DNA of 64,000 nt from Mycolicibacterium sphagni (GCF_002250655.1 NZ_NOZR01000006.1:1-64000), one strand, 5' to 3'. Shown: positions 15,873 through 25,436, counted from the first letter of the stretch. Translations and numbers: made by a program. Notes: generated from the sequence alone by a model not told the origin.

Positions 15873-16841
15873 CTAGGTGGGCGGAGTAAACCGCTCGCCT
15901 TCGCGCGCCATCCCGGCCGCCCGGCCCTTGCCGGCGACCACCAGTGCCATCTTGCGGCTGGCTTCGTCGATCATCTCGTCCCCGAGCATCACCGCTCCGC
16001 GGGCGCCGCCGGCCTTCGACGTATGCCAGTGATACGCCTCGAGAATCAGTTCCGCACGGTCGTATTCATCTTGGCGCGGGCTGAAGATCTCGTTGCCCGC
16101 CGCGATCTGATCGGGATGCAGCACCCACTTGCCGTCGTAGCCTAGCGCCGCCGCACGTCCCGCCACCAGCCGAAACGCGTCGACATCGCGCACCTTGAGA
16201 TAGGGCCCGTCGATCGCCGCGATCCCGTGCGCCCGTGCCGCGACCAGAATGGTCATCAGCACGTGGTGATAGGCGTCGCCGACGTCATAGCCCTCAGGCT
16301 GCTCGCCGACCACCAGGGTGCGCATGTTGAGACTGGCCATCAGGTCCGCCGGCCCGAGCACCAGGGCTTGAACCCGTGGTGCGCCCGCGATCGCATGGAT
16401 GTTGTTGAGCCCCTTAGCATCTTCGATCTGGGCATCGACACCGATACCCCCAACCGGCAGACCGTGCGTCCGTTCGAGTTGGGTGAGTAACAGGTCCAGC
16501 GCATGGACGTGGCCGGCATCGGTCACCTTGGGCAACACGATCACGTCGAGGTGGCCGTCGCGCGCGGACGCGACTTCGGACACCACGTCGATCACGTCGG
16601 CGTAGGTCCAAGGTGTGGTCCAGTCGTTGACCCGGACACCGCGCAACTGACCGGCCCAGCCGGGGCTGGCCAGGGCTGCGCCGACTTGTTTACGGGCCTG
16701 CGCCTTGGCATCTGGCGCCACCGCGTCCTCCAAGTCGAGGAACACTTCATCGGCGGCCAAGCCTTTGGCCTTCTCGATCATCTTGAGATTGCTGCCCGGA
16801 ACCGACAGGCACGTTCGACGGGGTCGATAGGCGTTGTCCAC
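15873..16841 (-). CDS. HpcH/HpaI aldolase / CitE-like (malyl-CoA lyase-like) protein
   Basis: A 322-residue TIM-barrel lyase of the CitE/malyl-CoA lyase group. It has N-terminal PRRTCLSVPGSNLKMI, metal/substrate residues in DEVFLDLEDAVAP, VRVNDWTTPW, a GVDAQIEDAKGLNN strand with the second acidic ligand, and ALVLGPADLMASL. GTG at 16841 has GGTAGGAG seven bases upstream. The frame continues far upstream through repeats and the opposite gene, which is not coding. It likely cleaves or forms a beta-hydroxyacyl-CoA; the exact substrate is unknown. It is longer than the ~270-residue Rv2498c CitE, so it is a different branch. Confidence 0.82.
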   Translation of the reverse strand: MDNAYRPRRTCLSVPGSNLKMIEKAKGLAADEVFLDLEDAVAPDAKAQARKQVGAALASPGWAGQLRGVRVNDWTTPWTYADVIDVVSEVASARDGHLDVIVLPKVTDAGHVHALDLLLTQLERTHGLPVGGIGVDAQIEDAKGLNNIHAIAGAPRVQALVLGPADLMASLNMRTLVVGEQPEGYDVGDAYHHVLMTILVAARAHGIAAIDGPYLKVRDVDAFRLVAGRAAALGYDGKWVLHPDQIAAGNEIFSPRQDEYDRAELILEAYHWHTSKAGGARGAVMLGDEMIDEASRKMALVVAGKGRAAGMAREGERFTPPT

Positions 16842-16865
16842 GCTTACACTCCTACCCTTTGAGTC

Positions 16866-18173
16866 ATGGCGTCGATAAACAGGGTCTACGCGGCGCGGCT
16901 GGCAGGGCTGTCCGTGCTCGGGCCGGATGGGGAATCCCTGGGCCGGGTTCGAGACGTCGTGGTCAGTATGAGCATCGTGCGCCAGCAGCCACGCGTCCTG
17001 GGACTCGTGGTCGAAATGCTCACTCGTCGAAGAATTTTCGTCCCTATCTTGCGGGTCACCGCCATTGAGCCGAATGCGGTGACGCTCACCACCGGTAACG
17101 TGTCGTTGCGCCGATTCGCACAGCGCCCCGGCGAGGTCCTTGTTGTCGGTCAGGTTCTGGACAGCCGGGTACGGGTCAACGATCCCGAATTGCCGCAGAT
17201 GGGAGGCGTCGACGTGGTGGTCGTCGACCTGGGCATCGAACAGACCCGCTCCCGTGACTGGGTGGTGACGCGGGTCGCGGTGCGCAGTCACCGAAGGTTG
17301 GGCCGGCGTTCGACGGTCCAGGTGGTGGACTGGCACAACGTGCAGGGGCTGACGCCCTCCGCGCTGGCGATGCCCGGCCAGGGTGTGGCCCAGCTGCTGC
17401 ACCAATTCGAGGACAAACGCCCGATCGAGGTCGCCGATGCGATTCGCGACCTGCCGGCCAAACGCCGCACCGAGCTGATCAACGCCCTCGATGACGAACG
17501 GCTGGCCGACGTCCTGCAGGAGCTGCCCGAGGACGACCAGACCGTGTTGCTGTTGCAGCTGGACACCGAGCGAGCCGCCGACGTGCTCGAGGCGATGGAT
17601 CCTGACGACGCCGCCGACCTGCTCGGCGTGCTGAACCCGACCGAGGCCGAGGTGCTGCTGCGCCGGATGGACCCCGAGGACTCCGAGCCGGTGCGACGGC
17701 TGCTGAGCCACTCGCCCGACACCGCCGGCGGCCTGATGACCTCCGATCCGGTGGTGCTGGCGCCCGACACCACCGTGGCCGAGGCACTGGCCCGCGTGCG
17801 CGATCCCGACCTGACGCCGGCGTTGTCGTCGCTGGTGTTCGTGGTGCGCCCGCCGACGGCCACCCCTACCGGTCGTTACCTCGGCTGCGTCCACCTCCAG
17901 GCGCTGCTCCGCGAACCCCCCGCCAACCTGGTCAGCGGCATCGTCGACACCGACCTGCCCAACCTGAGCCCCGGCACCTCGCTGGCCGGGGTGACGCGGT
18001 ATTTCGCCGCCTACAATCTCGTCTGCGGTCCGGTGGTCGACGACGAAAACCATCTGCTGGGCGCCGTGACCGTCGACGATGTGCTCGACCACCTGCTGCC
18101 CGACGACTGGCGGGACAGCTATGAGGATCCGCAACCGTCTGACCAGACGACGGGCACAGAGGGGGCGACGTGA
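16866..18173 (+). CDS. PRC-barrel / MgtE_N / CBS domain protein (Rv1232c-like)
   Basis: A 435-residue soluble protein. It has an N-terminal PRC-barrel-like region (LAGLSVLGPDGESLGRVRDV, residues ~12-31), then an MgtE intracellular N domain of helical repeats (ALDDERLADVLQELPEDDQ, MDPDDAADLLGVL, MDPEDSEPVRRLL), then two CBS motifs (residues ~295-410: TSDPVVLAPDTTVAEAL and the VDDENHLLGAVTVDDVLDHLLP end). The MgtE transmembrane channel domain is absent, so it is probably a Mg2+- or nucleotide-sensing regulator rather than a transporter. It begins 24 bases from the divergent CitE-like gene. Its stop codon TGA forms the first bases of the 35-bp repeats. Confidence 0.85.
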   Translation: MASINRVYAARLAGLSVLGPDGESLGRVRDVVVSMSIVRQQPRVLGLVVEMLTRRRIFVPILRVTAIEPNAVTLTTGNVSLRRFAQRPGEVLVVGQVLDSRVRVNDPELPQMGGVDVVVVDLGIEQTRSRDWVVTRVAVRSHRRLGRRSTVQVVDWHNVQGLTPSALAMPGQGVAQLLHQFEDKRPIEVADAIRDLPAKRRTELINALDDERLADVLQELPEDDQTVLLLQLDTERAADVLEAMDPDDAADLLGVLNPTEAEVLLRRMDPEDSEPVRRLLSHSPDTAGGLMTSDPVVLAPDTTVAEALARVRDPDLTPALSSLVFVVRPPTATPTGRYLGCVHLQALLREPPANLVSGIVDTDLPNLSPGTSLAGVTRYFAAYNLVCGPVVDDENHLLGAVTVDDVLDHLLPDDWRDSYEDPQPSDQTTGTEGAT

Positions 18174-18310
18174 GCGCCCAGCGAGTAGCGAAGGCGGATC
18201 CCGCATGAGCGCCCAGCGAGTAGCGAAGGCGGATCCCGCATGAGCGCCCAGCGAGTAGCGAAGGCGGATCGCGCATGAGCGCCCAGCGAGTAGCGAAGGC
18301 GGATCGCGCA
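18171..18310 (+). repeat. Four tandem 35-bp intergenic repeats (MIRU-like minicistron chain)
   Basis: Four head-to-tail units begin at 18171, 18206, 18241 and 18276. Each starts TGAGCGCCCAGCGAGTAGCG and ends CGCA. Units 1 and 2 have GGATCCCGCA, while units 3 and 4 have GGATCGCGCA. The first TGA is the stop of the upstream CBS gene, and the last unit ends at the A of the ATG of the downstream DUF1003 gene. Because each unit is 35 bases and begins (A/G)TGA, every unit forms a 12-codon minicistron (MSAQRVAKAD, then PA or RA) whose stop overlaps the next start. This resembles the logic of mycobacterial interspersed repetitive units, which also sit between co-directional genes with overlapping stop/start codons. 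Confidence 0.9.
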
Positions 18311-18855
18311 TGAGCGACGTGTCAGCGCGTCAGCGGCTCGACACCCCGCGCCCGTCGCGGAGGCTGTCGTTCAACGTCGACCCCGAGGCTGTCGGCCGGT
18401 TCAGTGAGTCGATCGCCCGCTACCTGGGCACCGGGCGCTACCTGGCCTGGCAGACGATCATCGTCATCGTCTGGATCGCGCTGAACCTGGTCGCGGTGAG
18501 CTGGCAGTGGGACCCTTACCCGTTCATCCTGCTGAACCTGGCCTTCTCCACTCAGGCCGCCTACGCCGCGCCGTTGATCCTGCTGGCGCAGAACCGGCAG
18601 GAGAACAGGGACCGGGTGTCGCTGGACGAGGACCGCAGGCGTGCCCAGCAGACGAAGGCCGACACCGAGTTCCTGGCTCGTGAACTGGCTTCCCTGCGAT
18701 TGGCGGTCGGCGAGGTGGTCACCCGCGATTACCTGCGTCGTGAACTCGAAGAGGTTCGCGAGTTGCTGGAAACATTGCAAGCCGACCACGGCGCCAAGGT
18801 GAAGAAGGACAAAGCCAAGAAGGCCAGCGCCGCAATCGACGACCTCAGTCCGTGA
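18310..18855 (+). CDS. DUF1003 membrane protein (Rv1231c-like)
   Basis: A 181-residue DUF1003 protein. Its ATG (18310) overlaps the TGA ending the fourth 35-bp repeat unit, so translation is probably coupled to the upstream chain. It has a cytoplasmic N-terminus, then two transmembrane helices (WQTIIVIVWIALNLVAVSW, and FILLNLAFSTQAAYAAPLIL, residues ~47-95) with the typical WDPYPFILLNL motif between and within them. These are followed by LAQNRQENRDR and a charged, coiled-coil-like C-terminus ending in a Lys-rich tail. Function is unknown. In M. tuberculosis the same pair Rv1232c-Rv1231c is adjacent. Confidence 0.85.
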   Translation: MSDVSARQRLDTPRPSRRLSFNVDPEAVGRFSESIARYLGTGRYLAWQTIIVIVWIALNLVAVSWQWDPYPFILLNLAFSTQAAYAAPLILLAQNRQENRDRVSLDEDRRRAQQTKADTEFLARELASLRLAVGEVVTRDYLRRELEEVRELLETLQADHGAKVKKDKAKKASAAIDDLSP

Positions 18856-18899
18856 CGAAGGTGACCATTGGATACCACTGGGATCACGAAGGTATGTAT

Positions 18900-18915
18900 G
18901 GTGACTTGGTTCACA
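18900..18915 (+). promoter_or_regulatory. CRP-like inverted repeat before the transglycosylase gene
   Basis: GGTGA-N6-TCACA at 18900-18915 matches nine of ten positions of the CRP/FNR-type TGTGA-N6-TCACA palindrome. It lies 29 bases before the GTG start. TTGGAT (18869) and TATGTA (18894) form a weak promoter-like pair just upstream with a 19-base spacer. Placement over a likely transcription start would suggest repression. A chance match is possible. Confidence 0.33.
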
Positions 18916-18943
18916 AGCGCAGGGTTTGACTGAGGACGGACGA

Positions 18944-20152
18944 GTGGGCATAGGAAACCGCGTCAGCCGAGCGGTGCGCAAACCTGTGTTCGGAGTTGCT
19001 GTGCTCACTCCGGTCCTGCTCGCCGGCGCTGTCGGAGCCGCTCCCGACCTTCCCCACGCGCCCGTCGTCGGCACCGAAGTCACTCCGCTGGCGGCCGTCT
19101 CGCCGCAGACCGACACCTCGGGCGCCACCGTCGTCGCGCTAACCAAGCAGCCCACCAACTTTCACTTCGCCGCGGCGGCGCCCTCGGTCCCGCCGCCGGC
19201 CATCGTGGTGAACTCACCGGGATCTATGCGGATCCCCGCGGTGCCGCTGGCCGCCTACCGCAACGCCGAGCAGGCGATGGCCGCTACCGAGCCCGGCTGC
19301 GGGGTGAGCTGGAACCTGCTGGCCGGCATCGGCCGCATCGAGTCCATGCACGCCAACGGCGGCGCCACCGACGCCCAGGGCAACGCCCTCTACCCGATCT
19401 ACGGCCCGACGCTCGACGGCTCCCTGACAGGCAACGAGGTCATCGTCCAGACCGTCCAGGCCGGCCGCCCCGTGTACGCCCGGGCGATGGGACCCATGCA
19501 GTTCCTGCCGGGCACCTGGTCGCGCTACGCCGCCGACGGCAACGGGGACGGCAAGGCCGACCCACAGAACGTCTACGACGCGGCGCTGGCCGCGGCCCGG
19601 TACCTGTGCAGCGGCGGGCTGAACCTGCGCAACCAGTCGCAGGTGCTGACCGCGATCCTGCGCTACAACAACTCGATCGCGTATGCCCAGAACGTGCTGG
19701 GCTGGGCCGCCGCCTACGCCACCGGCGTCGAACCGATCAACCTGCCGCCGATCGTCGGACCGGCACCGGCCATCGGCGACGCCCACTTGGACAACCCCGA
19801 AGGCTTGGGTCCCGGCCTGCCGCTCAACGCGATCGGCCTGCCGTCCACCGACCCGCTGACCCAGGTACCGCTGGTCAACCTCGGCAACAGCGAAACCGCC
19901 GGATCGATGATGCTCGGCCCGCTCCCCGGCCCGGCCAGCGCGCTGCCGGGTCTGCCCTGCCAGGTGATCTGTCTTGGCACGCAGGCCCCGCCTCCGGTGG
20001 TCGCCCCAGCCGACGCGGTGCCCGATGCTCCCCCGCCGTGGCAGCCGCCGTGGCAGTTGCCGCCCCCGCCAGCACCTGAGCCCACCCCTGAAGCACCGGT
20101 GACCCCGCTGCCCGCCGTGCACGGCGCGCTGCCCGGGCCGGCCGCCGGCTGA
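18944..20152 (+). CDS. Secreted lytic transglycosylase-like protein (Rv1230c-like)
   Basis: About 402 residues from GTG 18944, which has GAGGA seven bases upstream; an in-frame TTG at 18926 is less likely. The N-terminal hydrophobic segment (PVFGVAVLTPVLLAGAVGAA) is a signal peptide or anchor. The central domain is MltB-like: SWNLLAGIGRIESMHANGG with the candidate catalytic Glu, AMGPMQFLPGTWSRYA, and an ILRYNNSIAYA strand. The C-terminus is a Pro-rich tail (APPPVVAPADA, PPPPAPEPTPEAP) likely spanning or contacting the wall. It is predicted to cleave peptidoglycan outside the membrane. Confidence 0.84.
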   Translation: MGIGNRVSRAVRKPVFGVAVLTPVLLAGAVGAAPDLPHAPVVGTEVTPLAAVSPQTDTSGATVVALTKQPTNFHFAAAAPSVPPPAIVVNSPGSMRIPAVPLAAYRNAEQAMAATEPGCGVSWNLLAGIGRIESMHANGGATDAQGNALYPIYGPTLDGSLTGNEVIVQTVQAGRPVYARAMGPMQFLPGTWSRYAADGNGDGKADPQNVYDAALAAARYLCSGGLNLRNQSQVLTAILRYNNSIAYAQNVLGWAAAYATGVEPINLPPIVGPAPAIGDAHLDNPEGLGPGLPLNAIGLPSTDPLTQVPLVNLGNSETAGSMMLGPLPGPASALPGLPCQVICLGTQAPPPVVAPADAVPDAPPPWQPPWQLPPPPAPEPTPEAPVTPLPAVHGALPGPAAG

Positions 20153-20210
20153 CCCGATAGACCCGGGACGCACAGCATCCGGACAGGCGATTGCCATACT
20201 GTGAGCCGTC

Positions 20211-20837
20211 GTGACCCAATCTGGCCCGGCAGAGCACCGATCGATGCGACCCCTGTTCCAGACCGTTCTGGTTGACGTCGCACCTCCGTTGGTGGCGTAC
20301 TACGGCCTGCGGGCGCTGGGGGTGTCCGAGTACATCGCACTCGTCGCGGCCACCGTGTTGTCGGGACTGCGGGTGGGCTACGGCGTGGTCAAGGCCCGAC
20401 GCGTCGATCCGTTCGCCGCCTACCTGATGCTGACCTTCGGGCTGAGCTTGGCCGTGGGATTGTCCACCACCGATCCGAAGCTGATCCTCATCGGCAACAC
20501 GTTCGTCAACGGCATCGGCGGGCTGATCTTCCTGGGCAGCTGCGTGATCGGCACGCCTCTGACCCAAGTCGTCGGGGACCGATTCCGCGCCGGCGGAGAC
20601 GACGCGACCGCCGATGAGTCGGCGCGCCGACGGCGGATCCACGTCCAGCTGTCGGCGATGTGGGGCATCGGACTTCTGCTCGAGGTCGCCATTCGCCTGG
20701 TGGTCATCCAAACCTTCTCCGTCGATGCCGCCAACGGGATCAATTCGACGATCACGCTGATCGTCGTCGGTCTTCTCGTGTTGGCGACCGTGGTCGTCGG
20801 ACGCCGAACCGCGCCGATGCCACCGGCGTCAGCCTGA
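20211..20837 (+). CDS. VC0807-family integral membrane protein
   Basis: A 208-residue protein from GTG 20211 with about five to six hydrophobic helices. It contains LVDVAPPLVAYYGLRALG, GLRVGYGVVKARRVDPFAAYLM and a C-terminal pair around VAIRLVVIQTFSVD and LIVVGLLVLATVVVG. The pattern matches VC0807-type proteins, distantly like intracellular septation protein A. Function is unknown. It stands between the transglycosylase and mrp, 25 bases before mrp. I do not recall an equivalent here in M. tuberculosis. Confidence 0.65.
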   Translation: MTQSGPAEHRSMRPLFQTVLVDVAPPLVAYYGLRALGVSEYIALVAATVLSGLRVGYGVVKARRVDPFAAYLMLTFGLSLAVGLSTTDPKLILIGNTFVNGIGGLIFLGSCVIGTPLTQVVGDRFRAGGDDATADESARRRRIHVQLSAMWGIGLLLEVAIRLVVIQTFSVDAANGINSTITLIVVGLLVLATVVVGRRTAPMPPASA

Positions 20838-20862
20838 CGCGCACGACCTAGACTCGGCCCTG

Positions 20863-22005
20863 ATGTCTGAGAACAACGAGCTGCAATCCCTGGTGCGCGC
20901 GGCGCTGGCGAAAGTGATCGATCCTGAGCTGCGCCGCCCGATCACCGAGCTCAACATGGTCAAGAGCATCGACATCGGCGACAGCGGCGCTGTGCACGTC
21001 GAGATCTACCTGACCATCTCCGCGTGCCCGAAGAAAACCGAGATCACCGAGCGCGTCACCCAGGCCGTGGCCGACGTGCCGGGCACGGGGGCGGTGACCG
21101 TCGCCCTCGACGTGATGAACGACGAGCAGCGCACCGAACTGCGCAAGCAACTGCGCGGCGACGCGGCCGAACCGGTGATCCCATTCGCCCAGCCCGGTTC
21201 GCTGACCCGGGTCTATGCCGTCGCGTCCGGAAAGGGCGGGGTCGGGAAGTCCAGCGTGACGGTCAACCTCGCCGCGGCGCTGGCCGCCCGCGGCCTGGCG
21301 GTCGGGGTGCTCGACGCCGATATCTACGGGCACTCGGTGCCGCGGATGATGGGCACCGACGATCGGCCCACGCAGGTCGAGTCGATGATCGTGCCGCCGA
21401 TCGCGCATGAGGTGAAGGTCATCTCGATCGCGCAGTTCACCCAGGGCAACGCCCCGGTGGTATGGCGCGGGCCGATGCTGCACCGGGCGCTGCAACAGTT
21501 CCTGGCCGACGTGTACTGGGGCGACTTGGACGTGCTGCTACTGGACCTGCCGCCGGGTACCGGCGATGTCGCGATCTCGGTGGCGCAGCTGATTCCGGGC
21601 GCAGAGATCCTGGTTGTCACCACCCCGCAGCTGGCGGCGGCCGAGGTCGCCGAACGCGCAGGTGCGATCGCGTTGCAGACCCGGCAGCGCATTGTCGGCG
21701 TGGTGGAGAACATGTCCGGGCTGCTGATGCCCGATGGCACGACCATGCAGATCTTCGGCGAGGGCGGCGGCCGGCAGGTCTCCGAGAGCCTCAGCCGGAC
21801 CGTCGGCGCCGACGTGCCGCTGCTCGGTCAGGTGCCGCTGGACCCGGCGCTGGTGTCGGCGGGCGATTCCGGTGTGCCGCTGGTGCTTTCGGCGCCCGAT
21901 TCGGTGGCCGGCAAAGAACTGCGTGGCATCGCCGACAAGCTCGCCGCCCGTCGGCGCGGGTTGGCCGGTATGTCACTGGGCTTGGACACCACCCGCCACG
22001 GCTGA
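20863..22005 (+). CDS. mrp: Mrp/NBP35-family P-loop ATPase (Fe-S carrier family)
   Basis: A 380-residue protein with an N-terminal MIP18/DUF59 domain (residues ~1-95, VIDPELRRPITELNMV and an ISACP cysteine) and a C-terminal SIMIBI ATPase with deviant Walker A GKGGVGKSS. It also has DADIYGHSVPRMMG, LLDLPPGTGDVAIS and the VVENMSG strand. The CxxC pair that usually follows VVENMS in Mrp proteins is absent: the segment reads LLMPDGTTMQIFGEGGG. As I recall it, M. tuberculosis Rv1229c shares this feature. It probably acts in Fe-S cluster delivery. It is convergent with tatB, six bases apart. Confidence 0.92.
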   Translation: MSENNELQSLVRAALAKVIDPELRRPITELNMVKSIDIGDSGAVHVEIYLTISACPKKTEITERVTQAVADVPGTGAVTVALDVMNDEQRTELRKQLRGDAAEPVIPFAQPGSLTRVYAVASGKGGVGKSSVTVNLAAALAARGLAVGVLDADIYGHSVPRMMGTDDRPTQVESMIVPPIAHEVKVISIAQFTQGNAPVVWRGPMLHRALQQFLADVYWGDLDVLLLDLPPGTGDVAISVAQLIPGAEILVVTTPQLAAAEVAERAGAIALQTRQRIVGVVENMSGLLMPDGTTMQIFGEGGGRQVSESLSRTVGADVPLLGQVPLDPALVSAGDSGVPLVLSAPDSVAGKELRGIADKLAARRRGLAGMSLGLDTTRHG

Positions 22006-22011
22006 CGCCCG

Positions 22012-22425
22012 CTAGGTCGCGTCGGCGTCGAACGGCGCCGGCGTGCCCGGCGGCAACGGCTCGGGTTTGGGCTGCACCGGTTGCGGCGGCGGGGCGCTGA
22101 GCGGCTTTACCCCACCCGGATTGTCCGGCGACTGGAAAGCGTCGGTCAGCCACGAATCATCGCCGTCCAGTAGGTGTTTGGTGAGCGCGGCCCGCGGTGT
22201 CATACCCCGCAGTTTCTGCAGCTCGCTCAACGGCTGGCGAAATTCCTCGAACTCGGGCCCCAGATCGTCGCGCAGTTGGCTGGTGGCGCCACTGATGTAG
22301 TCGCGGGCTTGCCGCAGCGTGGTGGACACCCACCGGATCGCACCCGGCAGCCGTTCCGGGCCGAGGACCACCAACCCGATGACGACCAGCACGAGCATTT
22401 CGCCCCACCCGACGTTGGCGAACAT
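22012..22425 (-). CDS. tatB: Twin-arginine translocase subunit TatB
   Basis: A 137-residue protein with the N-terminal transmembrane helix [18 protein letters not shown] (Pro-Glu-Arg hinge), followed by an amphipathic helix ([15 protein letters not shown]), a charged cytoplasmic region and a Pro-rich tail. Together with TatA/TatC it exports folded proteins with RR signals. It follows htrA by four bases, and the gene order sigE-rseA-htrA-tatB matches Rv1221-Rv1224. Confidence 0.94.
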   Translation of the reverse strand: MFANVGWGEMLVLVVIGLVVLGPERLPGAIRWVSTTLRQARDYISGATSQLRDDLGPEFEEFRQPLSELQKLRGMTPRAALTKHLLDGDDSWLTDAFQSPDNPGGVKPLSAPPPQPVQPKPEPLPPGTPAPFDADAT

Positions 22426-22429
22426 TGCG

Positions 22430-23938
<1,509 letters not shown>

Positions 23939-24008
23939 CTATCCAAGCGCTCAGCCGCGAGCGCAAGCTGTGGGACCGAGCACGACGCTGCTCGACTTCA
24001 CATCCACC

Positions 24009-24476
24009 CTACCGGCGCTTACGCCGGTCACGGTCTGCGCCTTCAGCTAACTGATCGGCGAGTCCGGGCTCCATGTCGCCGCCGGGGCGGCTCCGGCGTT
24101 CCACGTCGCCACCGGGGCGGCTCGGGCGTTGCGGCCCTAACGGCTCGTCCGGTGCCGACTCCGGGATCTGCGACAACAGCCCCAACAGGCTGCTGGGCAT
24201 GCTGATAGGGAGGGAGTCACGAAGCGCGGTGCGGGCTTGGGTCTGCCCGTCCACCTCGGCCGCGCACTGCGGGCACAGCGACAGATGATGCGCCGCGCGC
24301 AGATAGGACTTCATCCGCAGCTCACCGTCGACATAGGCAGCGATGGCCTCGGTCGACAGGTGCTCGGTGGAACCGAACTGGCGCGGGGCGCCCACGGGCG
24401 CATCACTTTGAGAGGCGAATTGGGCGGGGAGCCAGGAGAACGCTCGACGGAACATGTGTCCGCGATCGACCATCAC
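24009..24476 (-). CDS. rseA: Anti-sigma-E factor RseA
   Basis: A 155-residue zinc-associated anti-sigma factor: His64-x3-Cys68-x2-Cys71 in HLSLCPQC, preceded by the helix STEAIAAYVDGELRM. It binds SigE and releases it on surface stress; its M. tuberculosis counterpart is known to be degraded after PknB phosphorylation by ClpC1P2. The C-terminal tail holds an in-frame duplication of ten residues (SRPGGDVERR / SRPGGDMEPG) caused by a 30-bp DNA repeat. It lies between sigE and htrA on the same strand. Confidence 0.92.
   Translation of the reverse strand: MMVDRGHMFRRAFSWLPAQFASQSDAPVGAPRQFGSTEHLSTEAIAAYVDGELRMKSYLRAAHHLSLCPQCAAEVDGQTQARTALRDSLPISMPSSLLGLLSQIPESAPDEPLGPQRPSRPGGDVERRSRPGGDMEPGLADQLAEGADRDRRKRR
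24071..24130. repeat. Two tandem 30-bp units inside rseA
   Basis: Units 24071-24100 and 24101-24130 differ at three of thirty positions. Being 30 bp they keep frame and add ten residues to the RseA tail. Confidence 0.85.
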
Positions 24477-24601
24477 TGCGCTCCTCTCGGTCGCGTCAAA
24501 AATTTCGCACCGTTAGGTCGAATGTAGCGCGCGCAGCCCTATACGACATGACATGACAGCCACTTTGTCCAGTCCCCGGCCGAAGCCGGACTGGTGCCCG
24601 A

Positions 24602-25375
24602 CTAGGCCGATTCAGCGGTGAAGTCAGCCATTCCCTGCTGACCGGAATGGGCTGCGAGGTAATCGCGCAGCGCCTGCCGCCCACGGTGGATGCGGCTGCG
24701 CACGGTGCCCAGCTTGACCCCGAGCGTCGCGCCGATCTCCTCGTAGGACAAACCTTCGATGTCGCAGAGCACGACCGCGGCACGAAATTCCGGCGCCAAC
24801 GAGTCCAGTGCGGCCTGCAAATCGGCGCCTAGTCGCGAGTCGTGGTAGATCTGCTCGGGGTTGGGCTCATCGGCCGGCACCCGGTCGTAATCCTCGGGCA
24901 GTGCCTCCATGCGGATGCGGCCGCGACGACGGACCATATCGAGGAACAGGTTCGTGGTGATGCGGTGCAGCCAACCCTCGAACGTGCCCGGCTGGTAGTT
25001 CTGCACGGAGCGGAACACCCTGATGAAGGTCTCCTGAGTGAGGTCCTCGGCGTCCTGCTGATTACCCGACAGCCGATAGGCCAGCCGGTACACCCGGTCG
25101 GCGTGCTGGCGCACCAACTCATCCCAGGACGGCATGGCTGTCCGGTCGCCGGTTGCGTCGAACACCGCCGTGCCCTGCAGTTCCTCGGACGGTTCAACCC
25201 ACTCGGCAGTCCCGTGCTGTTCGGGGTGCGACATGTGCGCCGGAGCCATCATTGTGGTGGTCGTCAGATCCTCCTGGATGATCTGCGATGACAGTTCGAT
25301 GCCGTCGATCGCATCAAGCCTGACAACGCGAGCGCCATCTGGCGTATTCCCCGACCAGCGTTGCCCTTGTTCCAT
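24602..25375 (-). CDS. sigE: ECF RNA polymerase sigma factor SigE
   Basis: A 257-residue extracytoplasmic sigma factor. Region 2 begins at [21 protein letters not shown] with the [12 protein letters not shown] core; region 4 ends at [24 protein letters not shown]. The N-terminus before WVEPSEEL varies between species. ATG 25375 has only a weak ribosome site, and an internal ATG pair near 25252 is an alternative; M. tuberculosis sigE is known to use several starts. It controls the envelope-stress regulon and starts the sigE-rseA-htrA-tatB cluster. A probable MprA box lies 43 bases upstream. Confidence 0.96.
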   Translation of the reverse strand: MEQGQRWSGNTPDGARVVRLDAIDGIELSSQIIQEDLTTTTMMAPAHMSHPEQHGTAEWVEPSEELQGTAVFDATGDRTAMPSWDELVRQHADRVYRLAYRLSGNQQDAEDLTQETFIRVFRSVQNYQPGTFEGWLHRITTNLFLDMVRRRGRIRMEALPEDYDRVPADEPNPEQIYHDSRLGADLQAALDSLAPEFRAAVVLCDIEGLSYEEIGATLGVKLGTVRSRIHRGRQALRDYLAAHSGQQGMADFTAESA

Positions 25376-25417
25376 GCCCGCTACGGTTCCCCAAACCGGT
25401 GTGGGAGCGATTTGAGC

Positions 25418-25436
25418 TAACTAAGGTTTAACTAAG
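25418..25436 (-). promoter_or_regulatory. Probable MprA box upstream of sigE
   Basis: On the minus strand two identical octamers CTTAGTTA are separated by AAC, a 19-bp 8-3-8 direct repeat. MprA (response regulator of MprAB) is reported to bind two 8-bp direct repeats spaced by 3 bp and to activate sigE in M. tuberculosis. The match in architecture and place is good. The octamer sequence itself was not checked against a motif model. Confidence 0.55.

Noticed and set aside
18171-18310. CRISPR array
   Set aside because: The repeats are directly contiguous with no spacers, and no cas genes are nearby.
15873-18311. Very long minus-strand open frame extending the CitE-like gene to 812 codons
   Set aside because: Beyond GTG 16841 it is antisense to the CBS gene and runs through the 35-bp repeats; only the part to 16841 has lyase motifs and a ribosome site.
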